A stretch of 11,666 bases of DNA from JBBSWA01 sp038046485 (GCA_038046485.1 JBBSWA010000042.1:1-11666); one strand, 5' to 3'; counted from the stretch's first letter, positions 1-5,808 are shown. Notes: a model not told the origin generated them from the letters alone. Numbers and translations are program-made.

Positions 1-1
1 T

Positions 2-1181
2 CTTAAAATCAAAGTACATGGCAAACCCTTTGTCTACCTTGACAGTGCAGCTACCAGCCAAAAACCAAAAGTAGTCATTGAAGCCATCAGCCGATACTAT
101 AAAGAGTATAATGCCAATGTCCATCGAGGTTTGTATAAAATTAGCGAACAAGCCACACACGAATATGAAAAAGCCCATGAAACCGTTGCTCGGTTTATTA
201 ATGCACACATGGAAGAAGTGGTCTTTACTCGAAATACAACTGAAAGCATCAACCTTCTTGCCCACCAGTTACTCCCTAACTTTCCGCCGGGAAGTGAAAT
301 CATCCTTACCCCGATGGAGCACCACAGCAATTTAGTGCCCTGGATTACGCTTGCCAAAAGGTACCACCAGGTTGTTCGATACATTCCTTTACACCCTGAT
401 GGAACCCTTGACTTGACCACGTATCAACACATGCTTGGACCCAAAACCAAGATTGTTGCCCTCACTCATGCCAGCAATGTACTGGGTACGGTTAATCCTG
501 TTGAAGAGATCACTCAATGGGCTCACCAACACGGCGCTCTTGTTATTGTTGATGCCGCCCAAAGTGTACCCCACATGCCTGTTGATGTTCAAAAGATGGA
601 TTGTGACTTTATGGCCTTTAGCAGCCACAAGATGCTTGGACCTACAGGTATCGGCGTTTTATACGGCAAGAAAGAACTCCTTGAGAAGATGGAACCGTTT
701 CTTTATGGAGGGGGCATGATCCGTGAAGTTACTTATGAAAATGCAACGTGGAATGAGCTACCCTGGAAGTTTGAAGCTGGAACCCCCAACATTGCAGATG
801 GAATCGCCTTTGGAGAAGCCATTCGGTATTTACAAAAAATCGGCATGAGCAAAATTCAAAAACACGAACAAGAACTTACTAAATATGCCATGCAAAAACT
901 CGGCAAGATAGCTGGAATCACTGTTTATGGCCCCGATGCATCCAAACGAATTGGGGTCATTAGCTTTAATTTATCCGGGACACACCCTCATGATATTGCC
1001 ACGTTAATGGATAAACAAGGCATTGCCATTCGAGCAGGCCATCATTGTACCATGCCTTTGCATAAAAGCTTAGGCATGCAAAGCACCTGCCGGGTTAGCT
1101 TTTACTTATATAATACAACCAAAGAGGTTGATGCTTTATGTGAAGCACTCGAAAAAGTACGAAAGGTATTTGCTCGAGAAG
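2..1181 (+). CDS. sufS: SufS-type cysteine desulfurase (5' partial, 3' end in gap)
   Basis: PLP-dependent cysteine desulfurase that takes sulfur from L-cysteine as an enzyme persulfide and passes it to the Fe-S scaffold. The frame is open from base 2, and the first visible residues already match the family N-terminus (VYLDSAATSQKP, then NVHRGLY), so only about ten residues are missing; the TTG at 131 is internal. The PLP lysine lies in SSHKMLGPTG (codon 629-631), with the cofactor-binding DAAQS upstream. The catalytic cysteine lies in RAGHHCTMP (codon 1046-1048), the short-loop arrangement of SufS/group II enzymes rather than IscS. The last visible residues (LEKVRKVFARE) match the usual C-terminus, so the stop is probably just inside the gap. 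It is first of three visible genes with sufU and sufC. The family call is very secure. Confidence 0.95.
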
Positions 1182-1191
1182 NNNNNNNNNN
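1182..1191. other. Assembly gap (10 N)
   Basis: Exactly ten undetermined bases lie between sufS and the scaffold gene. The round number suggests a scaffolding placeholder, so the true length and reading frame across it are unknown. The sufS stop codon and the sufU ribosome binding site are presumably hidden here. Confidence 0.95.
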
Positions 1192-1192
1192 A

Positions 1193-1681
1193 ATGAATAT
1201 GAGATACCCCACTGGAGAAGATCCCCTTGCTGATGCGGATGAGATGTACCGGGAACACATCTTGGACCATTATCAAAGCCCACGGCATGCCGGACGGATT
1301 GCGAAACCTGATTTGTATCATAAGGAGTTGAACCCTAGCTGTGGGGATGAGATTGAATTGAGCGTACGACTTGACAAAGATAAAATCGCTGAAGCGAAGT
1401 TCGCTGGACACGGATGTGCTATTAGCCAAGCAGCGGCTAGCTTACTTATGGAAAAGGTACAAGGCATGAAATTAAAAGAAGCTGCAAAGATTACTAAAGA
1501 AGACATGCTTGAGTTACTTGCTATTCCTATTGGCATTGTGCGCATGAAATGTGCATTGTTGACTTTGCGGACGTTGGAGAGAGCTATTTTGCAGCATGCT
1601 CAGCGACATAAGTCGCTGGCATCATCAGAAACGCACGTTTCTGAGATGAAGTTAAAGGAGGCCACTTATGAAAGGACTTGA
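1193..1681 (+). CDS. sufU: SufU/IscU-type Fe-S cluster scaffold or sulfur-transfer protein
   Basis: NifU-N/IscU-fold protein that receives sulfur from SufS and builds or relays Fe-S clusters. Numbering from the ATG at 1199 (160 aa; the ATG at 1193 adds two residues, and a start inside the gap is possible), the ligands are Cys48 and Asp50 in NPSCGDEIE, Cys73 in GHGCAIS and Cys118 in RMKCALL. Lys before the third cysteine is SufU-like, whereas IscU has His. The 45-residue distance between the second and third cysteines is IscU-like, lacking the roughly 20-residue insertion of Bacillus SufU. About 27 residues follow the conserved domain (from His133); this tail coincides with two perfect DNA hairpins and overlaps the start of sufC by 14 nt. 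Cluster assembly is the secure role; scaffold versus zinc-dependent sulfur transferase is not decided. Confidence 0.88.
   Translation: MNMRYPTGEDPLADADEMYREHILDHYQSPRHAGRIAKPDLYHKELNPSCGDEIELSVRLDKDKIAEAKFAGHGCAISQAAASLLMEKVQGMKLKEAAKITKEDMLELLAIPIGIVRMKCALLTLRTLERAILQHAQRHKSLASSETHVSEMKLKEATYERT
1601..1644 (+). repeat. Two tandem perfect inverted repeats before sufC
   Basis: The first hairpin has arms CAGCGAC (1601-1607) and GTCGCTG (1612-1618) around ATAA. The second has arms TCAGAAACG (1625-1633) and CGTTTCTGA (1636-1644) around CA. Six bases separate them, and the sufC Shine-Dalgarno begins ten bases later. They lie in the poorly conserved tail of the scaffold gene. They could affect mRNA stability or sufC translation, or they could be a small inserted palindromic element; neither is shown. 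Confidence 0.7.
1654..1661 (+). promoter_or_regulatory. Ribosome binding site of sufC
   Basis: AAAGGAGG ends six bases before the sufC ATG. It is a strong Shine-Dalgarno inside the end of the upstream gene and it fixes the sufC start. It contrasts with the promoter-proximal genes of the window, which mostly lack one. Confidence 0.85.
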
Positions 1682-2402
1682 AGTGAAAGGATTGAAAGTA
1701 AGCGTCGACGGTAAAATGATCCTGAATGGAATTGACTTAACTGTGAAACAAGGTGAAGTTATCGCACTCATGGGACGGAATGGTTCGGGGAAGAGCACCC
1801 TTGCTAATACCCTCATGGGACACCCCAAATATAAAGTAGAAGAAGGAAGTGTTAAACTAAACGGCGAAGATATTTTGATCTTACCAGCCTATGAACGAAG
1901 CAAAAAAGGACTGTTTTTATCCTTTCAATACCCCGCTGAGATCCAAGGCGTTACCTTGAGTAACTTTTTACGTGCTACGATGAACGCTCGACGCAAAGAA
2001 AAGATACCTGTCCTAGAATTTGTTAAATTATTGAAAAAGAAAATGGCTGAACTCAGCATTGATCCTAAATTTGCTTCTCGGTACCTGAACCATGGGTTTT
2101 CAGGTGGAGAGAAGAAGAGAAGCGAGATCTTGCAACTTGCGCTCTTGCAACCGAAGATTGCTGTGCTGGATGAGACGGATTCAGGGCTGGATATTGATGC
2201 GTTAAAGACGGTTGCGATGGGTGTGAAGAAGTTGGTTTCTCCAAAGATGGGCGTTCTGATTATTACGCACTATCAACGAATCTTGAATTACTTGAAGCCT
2301 GATAAGGTCCATGTCATGATGGATGGCAAGATTGTGAAGTCCGGCGGGAAAGAATTGGTGAAGTTACTTGAGAAGAAGGGGTATGAAGGGATTGGGAAGT
2401 GA
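1668..2402 (+). CDS. sufC: SufC ATPase of the Fe-S assembly machinery
   Basis: ABC-type ATPase without a membrane domain; in known systems it binds SufB and SufD and powers conformational changes during cluster assembly in the cytoplasm. At 244 aa it has the normal family length. Motifs are complete: Walker A GRNGSGKST (36-44), Q-loop at Gln87 in LSFQYPAEIQGV, signature FSGGEKKRSE (144-153), Walker B with D-loop AVLDETDSGLD (165-175) and switch His201 in ITHYQR. The motif LSFQYPAEIQGV is typical of SufC rather than of transporter ATPases. The gene overlaps sufU by 14 nt and has its own strong ribosome binding site. Its partners sufB and sufD are not downstream: the next gene converges on it, with only four bases between the stop codons. 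Confidence 0.96.
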   Translation: MKGLEVKGLKVSVDGKMILNGIDLTVKQGEVIALMGRNGSGKSTLANTLMGHPKYKVEEGSVKLNGEDILILPAYERSKKGLFLSFQYPAEIQGVTLSNFLRATMNARRKEKIPVLEFVKLLKKKMAELSIDPKFASRYLNHGFSGGEKKRSEILQLALLQPKIAVLDETDSGLDIDALKTVAMGVKKLVSPKMGVLIITHYQRILNYLKPDKVHVMMDGKIVKSGGKELVKLLEKKGYEGIGK

Positions 2403-2406
2403 AAGT

Positions 2407-3189
2407 TTAGTTTCGTGACTTGATTGTACGAGTTTTTTCTAATTTTTCTCTGTATTTTATTTTAGAATATCGTATATATAAATAAGATTCCCACAGCAAA
2501 TTCAATATTTTTTCTATTTTAATCTTCTCATCCTTGTGCATCTTATTTTTATAGTCTACTATTTGAAATTTCCACGGCAGATATTTGCAATCTTTATTCA
2601 ATATAGGGTTACCATTTATTGTCGCACGACAGAAATCCTTCTTAACATCAGAAAAGTGAGTGCCTGATCCGACGCCAGGTATATACTTATGAGCGAAACT
2701 TATATTCTCACCTTTTTGAAGCGCCAAAACGTCCAGACGCGGCGTGGGTATTGGCTTCAGCCTTTTTCTCTTCTGATCAGAATCTTTAATTGGCCATTGA
2801 ATATCATTAGCTTCTATTACTCTCTCATCGTTAATCAATTCTACCAATCTGTATGGCATTTCTGATGATAGATACCTGTCAAAGACAAGACTTAGTAAAG
2901 GAGATACTACTATGAAGGCTCCCACCAATATCATAAGAACTATGACTGTAAAACCCATCCACTCACCCTTAAGTCCAACCCAATGCAGTAGATAAACTAA
3001 GCAGATCAGGATCAGGAATCCAATAATCAAAGAACCGTAAAACATAACCAGCACAGGATCAATTTTTTTTGATTTTAGGTAAATTGATATTTTATTGATG
3101 AACAGAAAAAGATCAATGTTCATATTATATTCAAAGAAATACTCCCTATATTCTATCAGAGGTATTTTGTAAGTAAGGTAAGTACCCAT
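2407..3189 (-). CDS. Two-helix membrane protein of unknown function
   Basis: No family recognised. The 260-aa product has a polar N-terminus, two hydrophobic helices at about residues 46-71 and 78-102, and a long soluble C-terminal part (104-260) with a basic stretch near KRKRLK and a very basic tail (EKLEKTRTIKSRN). The helices form a hairpin, so both termini should be on the same side, probably the cytoplasm. The start at 3189 is preferred over the internal Met23 because a TATA-like TTTTAAAG is centred 27 nt upstream, as for other genes here. It is AT-rich compared with the neighbouring suf genes, which suggests transfer or weak constraint. It is divergent from the DUF2130-type gene, with an inverted-repeat array between them, so the two may be functionally linked. 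Confidence 0.65.
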   Translation of the reverse strand: MGTYLTYKIPLIEYREYFFEYNMNIDLFLFINKISIYLKSKKIDPVLVMFYGSLIIGFLILICLVYLLHWVGLKGEWMGFTVIVLMILVGAFIVVSPLLSLVFDRYLSSEMPYRLVELINDERVIEANDIQWPIKDSDQKRKRLKPIPTPRLDVLALQKGENISFAHKYIPGVGSGTHFSDVKKDFCRATINGNPILNKDCKYLPWKFQIVDYKNKMHKDEKIKIEKILNLLWESYLYIRYSKIKYREKLEKTRTIKSRN

Positions 3190-3211
3190 ATAGTTAAGAG
3201 AATTAATCTAG

Positions 3212-3220
3212 CTTTAAAAT
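3212..3220 (-). promoter_or_regulatory. TATA box for the membrane protein gene
   Basis: ATTTTAAAG on the minus strand is centred 27 nt before the ATG at 3189. This places transcription start at about the start codon (leaderless mRNA) and supports the longer reading of the gene. Confidence 0.55.
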
Positions 3221-3226
3221 CTTCTC

Positions 3227-3256
3227 TTCGGACCCTTCCGAAACTCGGTTCGGAAG
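3227..3256. promoter_or_regulatory. Three-part inverted-repeat array in a divergent promoter region
   Basis: Cores TTCGG (3227), CCGAA (3238) and TTCGG (3249) alternate in orientation with 11-bp spacing. The second and third belong to a perfect 8-bp inverted repeat, CTTCCGAA (3235-3242) and TTCGGAAG (3249-3256). The array lies between the minus-strand TATA at 3212-3220 and the plus-strand TATA-like sequence at 3262-3269. It is probably an operator acting on both genes; mutually exclusive RNA hairpins are less likely because it lies upstream of both predicted transcription starts. Confidence 0.6.
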
Positions 3257-3261
3257 TTACG

Positions 3262-3300
3262 TTAATATTACTACTTGCTTTTTGTGCCTTTCGACGGAGG
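3262..3300 (+). promoter_or_regulatory. TATA-like element and ribosome binding site of the DUF2130-type gene
   Basis: TTAATATT (3262-3269) would place transcription start near 3292. GGAGG (3296-3300) lies eight bases before the ATG at 3309. This is one of the few promoter-proximal genes here that appears to have a short leader with a Shine-Dalgarno, and it rules out the upstream TTG at 3282 as the start. Confidence 0.55.
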
Positions 3301-3308
3301 TGTTCATA

Positions 3309-4505
3309 ATGAACCCAAAAAATCAAATAAACCAAAAGAATCAACTGGAATGCCCCTTTTGCGGGAACAAATCGGTAAATGGTGAAGAGTTTGAGAAGAG
3401 AACAGGTATGGAAATAGAGAAGGTAATTCACTGGAATGGTGAGGCCAAGATTGTTCTCCAACTTGGAGCGAAGATATATGCGGCTCAAGAGCGTAATGGA
3501 GAAGACACCCTCGATAAGGAACGTCTTTTCCAGTTGTTTGAAGAAGAACAAAAGGAGCTTGAAGAGGCAAAAAAGAACATAGCCAAAGAGCAGAAGGAGC
3601 GATTTGAAGAACTAAGCAAAAAAGAACTAGACTTAGAGCAAAAACGTAAAGAACTAGAAAAAAGCCGAGAGGAACTTCAAACCCATAAACAGGAACAAAT
3701 CGAGAGCTTTATGGAAGAAAAAGAAAAGCTCCACCAGGAAAAAGAAGAGCTTCTCAAATCCAAAGCTGAGCTCATTCCTAAGGAAGTAAAAGAACTCCTT
3801 GAAAAACAGTTCGCACGACAGGATGGTCTTTTTAACAAGCTAATCCATAACCCTAAAGCAGCTGGTAATTGGGAGGAAACTCAGGTTCTTAGACGGCTAA
3901 AAGCACAAGGTAAGCCAGACGAGTTTGAGCACCTTGGAGGCCCTAACCAGGAAGACTTACTTGTTAAAGTTGTAGAAGACGGGAAACAGGTCGGCAAGAT
4001 ACGCATTGATTGTAAACGAGTAGAAGAATGGAAGAAAGAATATATCCCCCAAATGCAGAGATACATCCGGAAAGAGGGGGTTGAATTTGCCATAATCTCT
4101 ACCAAAACAATGCCCAAAGAAGCCGCCGGTTCCGATTTCCACACCACCCAAGACATCTTAATTGTAAACGAAAACTTTGTGGAAGTCGCCTACTTAGCAT
4201 TTAGATATCTTTTGATAAAGAACCATGCTTGTAAGGCAGATTATCAGACGCAAGTCAACTTGTTTAAGCAGAAAAAAACGATGCTTGACAAAGTTAAAGA
4301 CGTATTAGATAACACCGACTTTAAGAAGCATCTGAGTCAAATAAACAAAGAAATCGAAAAAAGCAACGCAACTGTTGACAAGCTAGAAAAAAATGTCAAG
4401 AGTAACTGCGCTAATCTCAAAAAGAGTAACGGCCTCATTAGTCAAGATGTCGATTTGGCATTGGAAAAGGACCAAAAACTACAAAAGGTGCTTTCAAGCA
4501 CCTAA
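3309..4505 (+). CDS. Coiled-coil DUF2130-type protein with PD-(D/E)xK-like nuclease domain
   Basis: A 398-aa protein starting at the ATG that follows GGAGG. Residues 15-19 form one CxxC knuckle (CPFCG). Residues about 75-165 are a long charged coiled coil (repeated EEL, KKEL and EKSREEL). The rest resembles DUF2130: GNWEE (186-190) begins the domain, Glu215/Asp216 precede IRIDCKR with Asp234 and Lys236, and then come AIISTKTMP and a long helical tail. The acidic pair, D-x-K and preceding glutamates fit the catalytic core of restriction-endonuclease-like folds, so DNA cleavage or binding is inferred. DUF2130 proteins have no settled role. The single CxxC suggests a half zinc site completed by dimerisation. 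The gene ends inside a terminator-like hairpin. Its neighbours (toxins, divergent membrane protein) suggest a defence or stress context. Confidence 0.72.
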   Translation: MNPKNQINQKNQLECPFCGNKSVNGEEFEKRTGMEIEKVIHWNGEAKIVLQLGAKIYAAQERNGEDTLDKERLFQLFEEEQKELEEAKKNIAKEQKERFEELSKKELDLEQKRKELEKSREELQTHKQEQIESFMEEKEKLHQEKEELLKSKAELIPKEVKELLEKQFARQDGLFNKLIHNPKAAGNWEETQVLRRLKAQGKPDEFEHLGGPNQEDLLVKVVEDGKQVGKIRIDCKRVEEWKKEYIPQMQRYIRKEGVEFAIISTKTMPKEAAGSDFHTTQDILIVNENFVEVAYLAFRYLLIKNHACKADYQTQVNLFKQKKTMLDKVKDVLDNTDFKKHLSQINKEIEKSNATVDKLEKNVKSNCANLKKSNGLISQDVDLALEKDQKLQKVLSST

Positions 4506-4518
4506 TTTTTTCTTTTTT
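4486..4518 (+). terminator. Terminator-like hairpin plus T tracts over the stop codon
   Basis: Arms AGGTGCTT (4486-4493) and AAGCACCT (4496-4503) form a perfect 8-bp stem, followed by T6 (4506-4511), one C and T6 (4513-4518). The stem includes the last codons of the DUF2130-type gene and the first base of its stop. T tracts alone can end archaeal transcription, so the hairpin may be a bonus. The second tract overlaps the stop codon of the converging toxin gene. Confidence 0.7.
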
Positions 4519-4810
4519 ATCTCAACTTCTTTCGTAAACTATACAGGCGTTTCAAATACTCTTCATAGACGCCTTTGTGCTTGCCGATGGTTAAAAGCCA
4601 GATGATGTTGCCTTCGATGTAATAGATTAAGCGAATGTTCTCGGTGATGGGCTCTCGATAGCAGTTCGCCCCGCCTGCCAGATGCTTCTGCCGCAATGGA
4701 TTTTCTTTAATCTTTACCTTCTTTTTATAGAAAATTTCTAGTTCTTTTCTTTCAAGTTTATCTAAATCCTTCCAGAAAATGGGATGCTCTTTAATGATCC
4801 AATCTGTCAA
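4517..4810 (-). CDS. RelE/ParE-superfamily toxin
   Basis: A 97-aa protein with the compact RelE fold pattern: an N-terminal strand and paired helices (HPIFWKDLDKLERKE), then the core strands CYREPITENIRLIYYIEG and IIWLLTIGKHKGVYEEYL near the C-terminus. The Arg in IRLIYY and the basic segment GKHKGVY are positioned as in ribosome-dependent mRNA interferases. It probably cleaves mRNA on the ribosome to arrest growth; a gyrase-directed ParE-like action cannot be excluded. It overlaps the upstream antitoxin gene by 20 nt, the standard toxin-second order, so translation is probably coupled. The call rests on fold pattern and gene pairing. Confidence 0.78.
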   Translation of the reverse strand: MTDWIIKEHPIFWKDLDKLERKELEIFYKKKVKIKENPLRQKHLAGGANCYREPITENIRLIYYIEGNIIWLLTIGKHKGVYEEYLKRLYSLRKKLR

Positions 4811-5054
4811 TTTTTACCCCCCTTTTTCTAAGGTAGTCATCCAATTCTTTTTCCGACCTACCTATAGAGGGGTCTGCTTTGATCTCTGCTAATCTCTTTT
4901 TAGCTACTTTGTCTTGATCTATAAGAGAAGCCACATCTTCTATCAACACTTCTACATCGGTTAATACCTTACGCAACTTCTCCTCTGGCAAAACAACGTC
5001 AGTCATAACCCCTCTTAAGCTAAGATTCTTAATAAAACTTGTTCTTTTCAGCAT
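4791..5054 (-). CDS. Antitoxin paired with the RelE-type toxin
   Basis: An 87-aa, mostly helical charged protein. The segment LRKVLTDVEVLIEDVASLID is an amphipathic helix likely to mediate dimerisation. The C-terminal part (KADPSIGRSEKELDDYLRKRG) is the kind of extension that wraps around RelE toxins. No clear DNA-binding motif is visible, so autoregulation might need another factor. The start at 5054 is favoured by a T-rich TATA-like element 27 nt upstream; an alternative Met17 (5006) follows AGAGGGG but would leave a long leader. It overlaps the toxin gene by 20 nt, and the pair forms its own transcription unit. It is assigned mainly by position, size and C-terminal pattern. Confidence 0.68.
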   Translation of the reverse strand: MLKRTSFIKNLSLRGVMTDVVLPEEKLRKVLTDVEVLIEDVASLIDQDKVAKKRLAEIKADPSIGRSEKELDDYLRKRGVKIDRLDH

Positions 5055-5076
5055 TTAGGATATTCAAAACAGGTTC

Positions 5077-5085
5077 TTAAAAAAG
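5077..5085 (-). promoter_or_regulatory. TATA-like element for the RelE-type operon
   Basis: CTTTTTTAA on the minus strand is centred 27 nt before the antitoxin ATG at 5054. The match is weak because it is just a T-rich run, but the spacing agrees with other predicted leaderless promoters here. Confidence 0.4.
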
Positions 5086-5099
5086 CTATCCATCAAAAA

Positions 5100-5127
5100 A
5101 CCGAAAGATTTTCGGTCGATCCGAAAA
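5100..5127. promoter_or_regulatory. Three-part inverted-repeat array between two toxin-antitoxin operons
   Basis: ACCGAAA (5100-5106) pairs with TTTCGGT (5110-5116), and TTTTCGG (5109-5115) also pairs with CCGAAAA (5121-5127), so the middle element can pair with either side. Read on the minus strand, the order is TTCGG, CCGAA, TTCGG with 10-bp spacing, the same arrangement as at 3227-3256. It lies between the divergent promoters of the RelE-type operon and the MazF operon and is a likely operator. Confidence 0.6.
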
Positions 5128-5158
5128 TGCAAATTCGTCCTTTTTCCTACACCTAAAC

Positions 5159-5166
5159 TTTATATA
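5159..5166 (+). promoter_or_regulatory. TATA box for the MazF operon
   Basis: TTTATATA is a near-ideal archaeal TATA box, centred 26-27 nt before the ATG at 5189. That ATG would be the very first codon of the transcript, which is the main evidence that the short ORF at 5189 is translated. Confidence 0.75.
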
Positions 5167-5188
5167 GTTGAAGCTCTTAACCTACCTC

Positions 5189-5272
5189 ATGAAGAAGAAA
5201 AGACTCACAACCGAAGAAGTATTGATCGAACTCTGGGATAATAAATATGATGAAGTTTGGAATAAACTATAA
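5189..5272 (+). CDS. 27-aa ORF, candidate minimal antitoxin of MazF
   Basis: A 27-codon ORF that starts MKKKRLTTEEVLIELW and ends DEVWNKL. It has a basic N-terminus followed by an acidic, tryptophan-containing helix-like segment. The ATG falls 26-27 nt after a strong TATA box, and the ORF overlaps the MazF start by 26 nt, the position an antitoxin gene would hold. MazE-type antitoxins neutralise MazF through an acidic C-terminal peptide that often contains aromatic residues; here that segment may be nearly the whole protein, with no DNA-binding domain. Alternatively it is a leader peptide that couples translation, or the remnant of a longer antitoxin. Expression is well supported by the promoter; the function is inferred. 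Confidence 0.55.
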   Translation: MKKKRLTTEEVLIELWDNKYDEVWNKL

Positions 5273-5597
5273 GCAGAGAGACATTGTTCTTATCCCTTTT
5301 CCCTATTCTGATCTGTCCACGTCAAAACAAAGACCTGCTGTTGTTCTCTCTGGAAAGTCGATCGGACAAGATCTTGTCTGCTGTGCTATTACCACAAACC
5401 CTCAAGATCGTTCTTATTCCTTATCGATTGACACAGCTGACCTGGAAGAAGGTTTTCTATATTATCCAAGCAAAATAAAGCCAATGAAGCTATTTGCTAT
5501 CCATAAAAATAAGATTTTGAAGAAGTTAGGACGCCTTAACCTTGAAAAAAGCCAAGAAATTGTAAGTCAGATCACAGAAGTTATTCGTATAAATTAA
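5247..5597 (+). CDS. mazF: MazF/PemK-family mRNA interferase toxin
   Basis: A 116-aa protein with the PemK/MazF barrel pattern: QRDIVLIPFPYSDLS (10-24), then KQRPAVVLS (27-35) with the conserved Arg29, and CCAITTN (45-51) with Thr49/Thr50. These positions hold the catalytic arginine and hydroxyl residues of the family. It probably cleaves free mRNA at short sequence motifs, lowering translation. The start is ATGATG at 5247 or 5250; neither has a good ribosome binding site, which fits coupling to the overlapping 27-codon ORF. No full-length antitoxin gene lies next to it, which is unusual for this family. The family assignment is strong; active status is assumed from the intact motifs. Confidence 0.88.
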   Translation: MMKFGINYKQRDIVLIPFPYSDLSTSKQRPAVVLSGKSIGQDLVCCAITTNPQDRSYSLSIDTADLEEGFLYYPSKIKPMKLFAIHKNKILKKLGRLNLEKSQEIVSQITEVIRIN

Positions 5598-5627
5598 GCA
5601 GCCTTATCGTCGAGAAAATCAAAAGAC

Positions 5628-5635
5628 TTAAAAAG
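5628..5635 (+). promoter_or_regulatory. TATA-like element for the DJ-1 operon
   Basis: TTAAAAAG is centred 26-27 nt before the ATG at 5658. It supports leaderless transcription starting at the 49-codon ORF rather than at the later DJ-1 start. Confidence 0.5.
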
Positions 5636-5657
5636 CCTAAACTCTTAATACCTATTC

Positions 5658-5807
5658 ATGACTGAAGAAAAACCGCAAGAAAACGCCCCTGTACTCGAAC
5701 CCGTACCGGGCTATGATGAAGATGAATTTGGTGAGAAGAAAAACCAGAAAGCCAAGGGAAGCTATTCCGTTTACAAACGAGGAGGCGGACGCAGGAGCGC
5801 GAAATAA
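5658..5807 (+). CDS. 49-aa protein of unknown function upstream of the DJ-1 gene
   Basis: A short ORF whose product has an acidic, proline-containing N-terminal half (EPVPGYDEDEF) and a basic, glycine-rich C-terminus (VYKRGGGRRSAK), suggesting a disordered protein able to bind nucleic acid or a partner. Support comes from the TATA-like element at leaderless spacing and from its stop codon ending one base before the DJ-1 ATG, a typical coupled arrangement. It covers the bases that would otherwise be read as an N-terminal extension of DJ-1 in another frame. No family recognised. It could still be a non-conserved upstream ORF. Confidence 0.55.
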   Translation: MTEEKPQENAPVLEPVPGYDEDEFGEKKNQKAKGSYSVYKRGGGRRSAK

Positions 5808-5808
5808 C

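Noticed and set aside
131..1681. One continuous SufS-SufU fusion protein read across the N run
   Set aside because: The 10 N do not define length or frame, the SufS C-terminus appears complete before them, and the scaffold has its own ATG right after. Two genes is the simpler reading.
3282..3308. TTG start at 3282 for the DUF2130-type gene
   Set aside because: The ATG at 3309 has GGAGG eight bases upstream; the TTG has no ribosome binding site and would place that site inside the gene.
3156..3551. Minus-strand ORF of 131 codons spanning the divergent spacer
   Set aside because: It covers the inverted-repeat array and the start of the DUF2130-type gene; its hydrophobic translation is typical of antisense reading of a Lys/Glu-rich coiled coil.
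5100..5127. Reading the array as an intrinsic terminator or riboswitch
   Set aside because: No gene ends into it on either strand; it lies upstream of two divergent promoters and no expected transcript contains it, so an operator is the better fit.
5713..5808. N-terminal extension of the DJ-1 protein from the ATG at 5713
   Set aside because: Family similarity starts at 5809, and the extension is compositionally odd (Arg/Lys-rich). The 49-codon ORF in another frame has a promoter-spaced start and ends one base before 5809.
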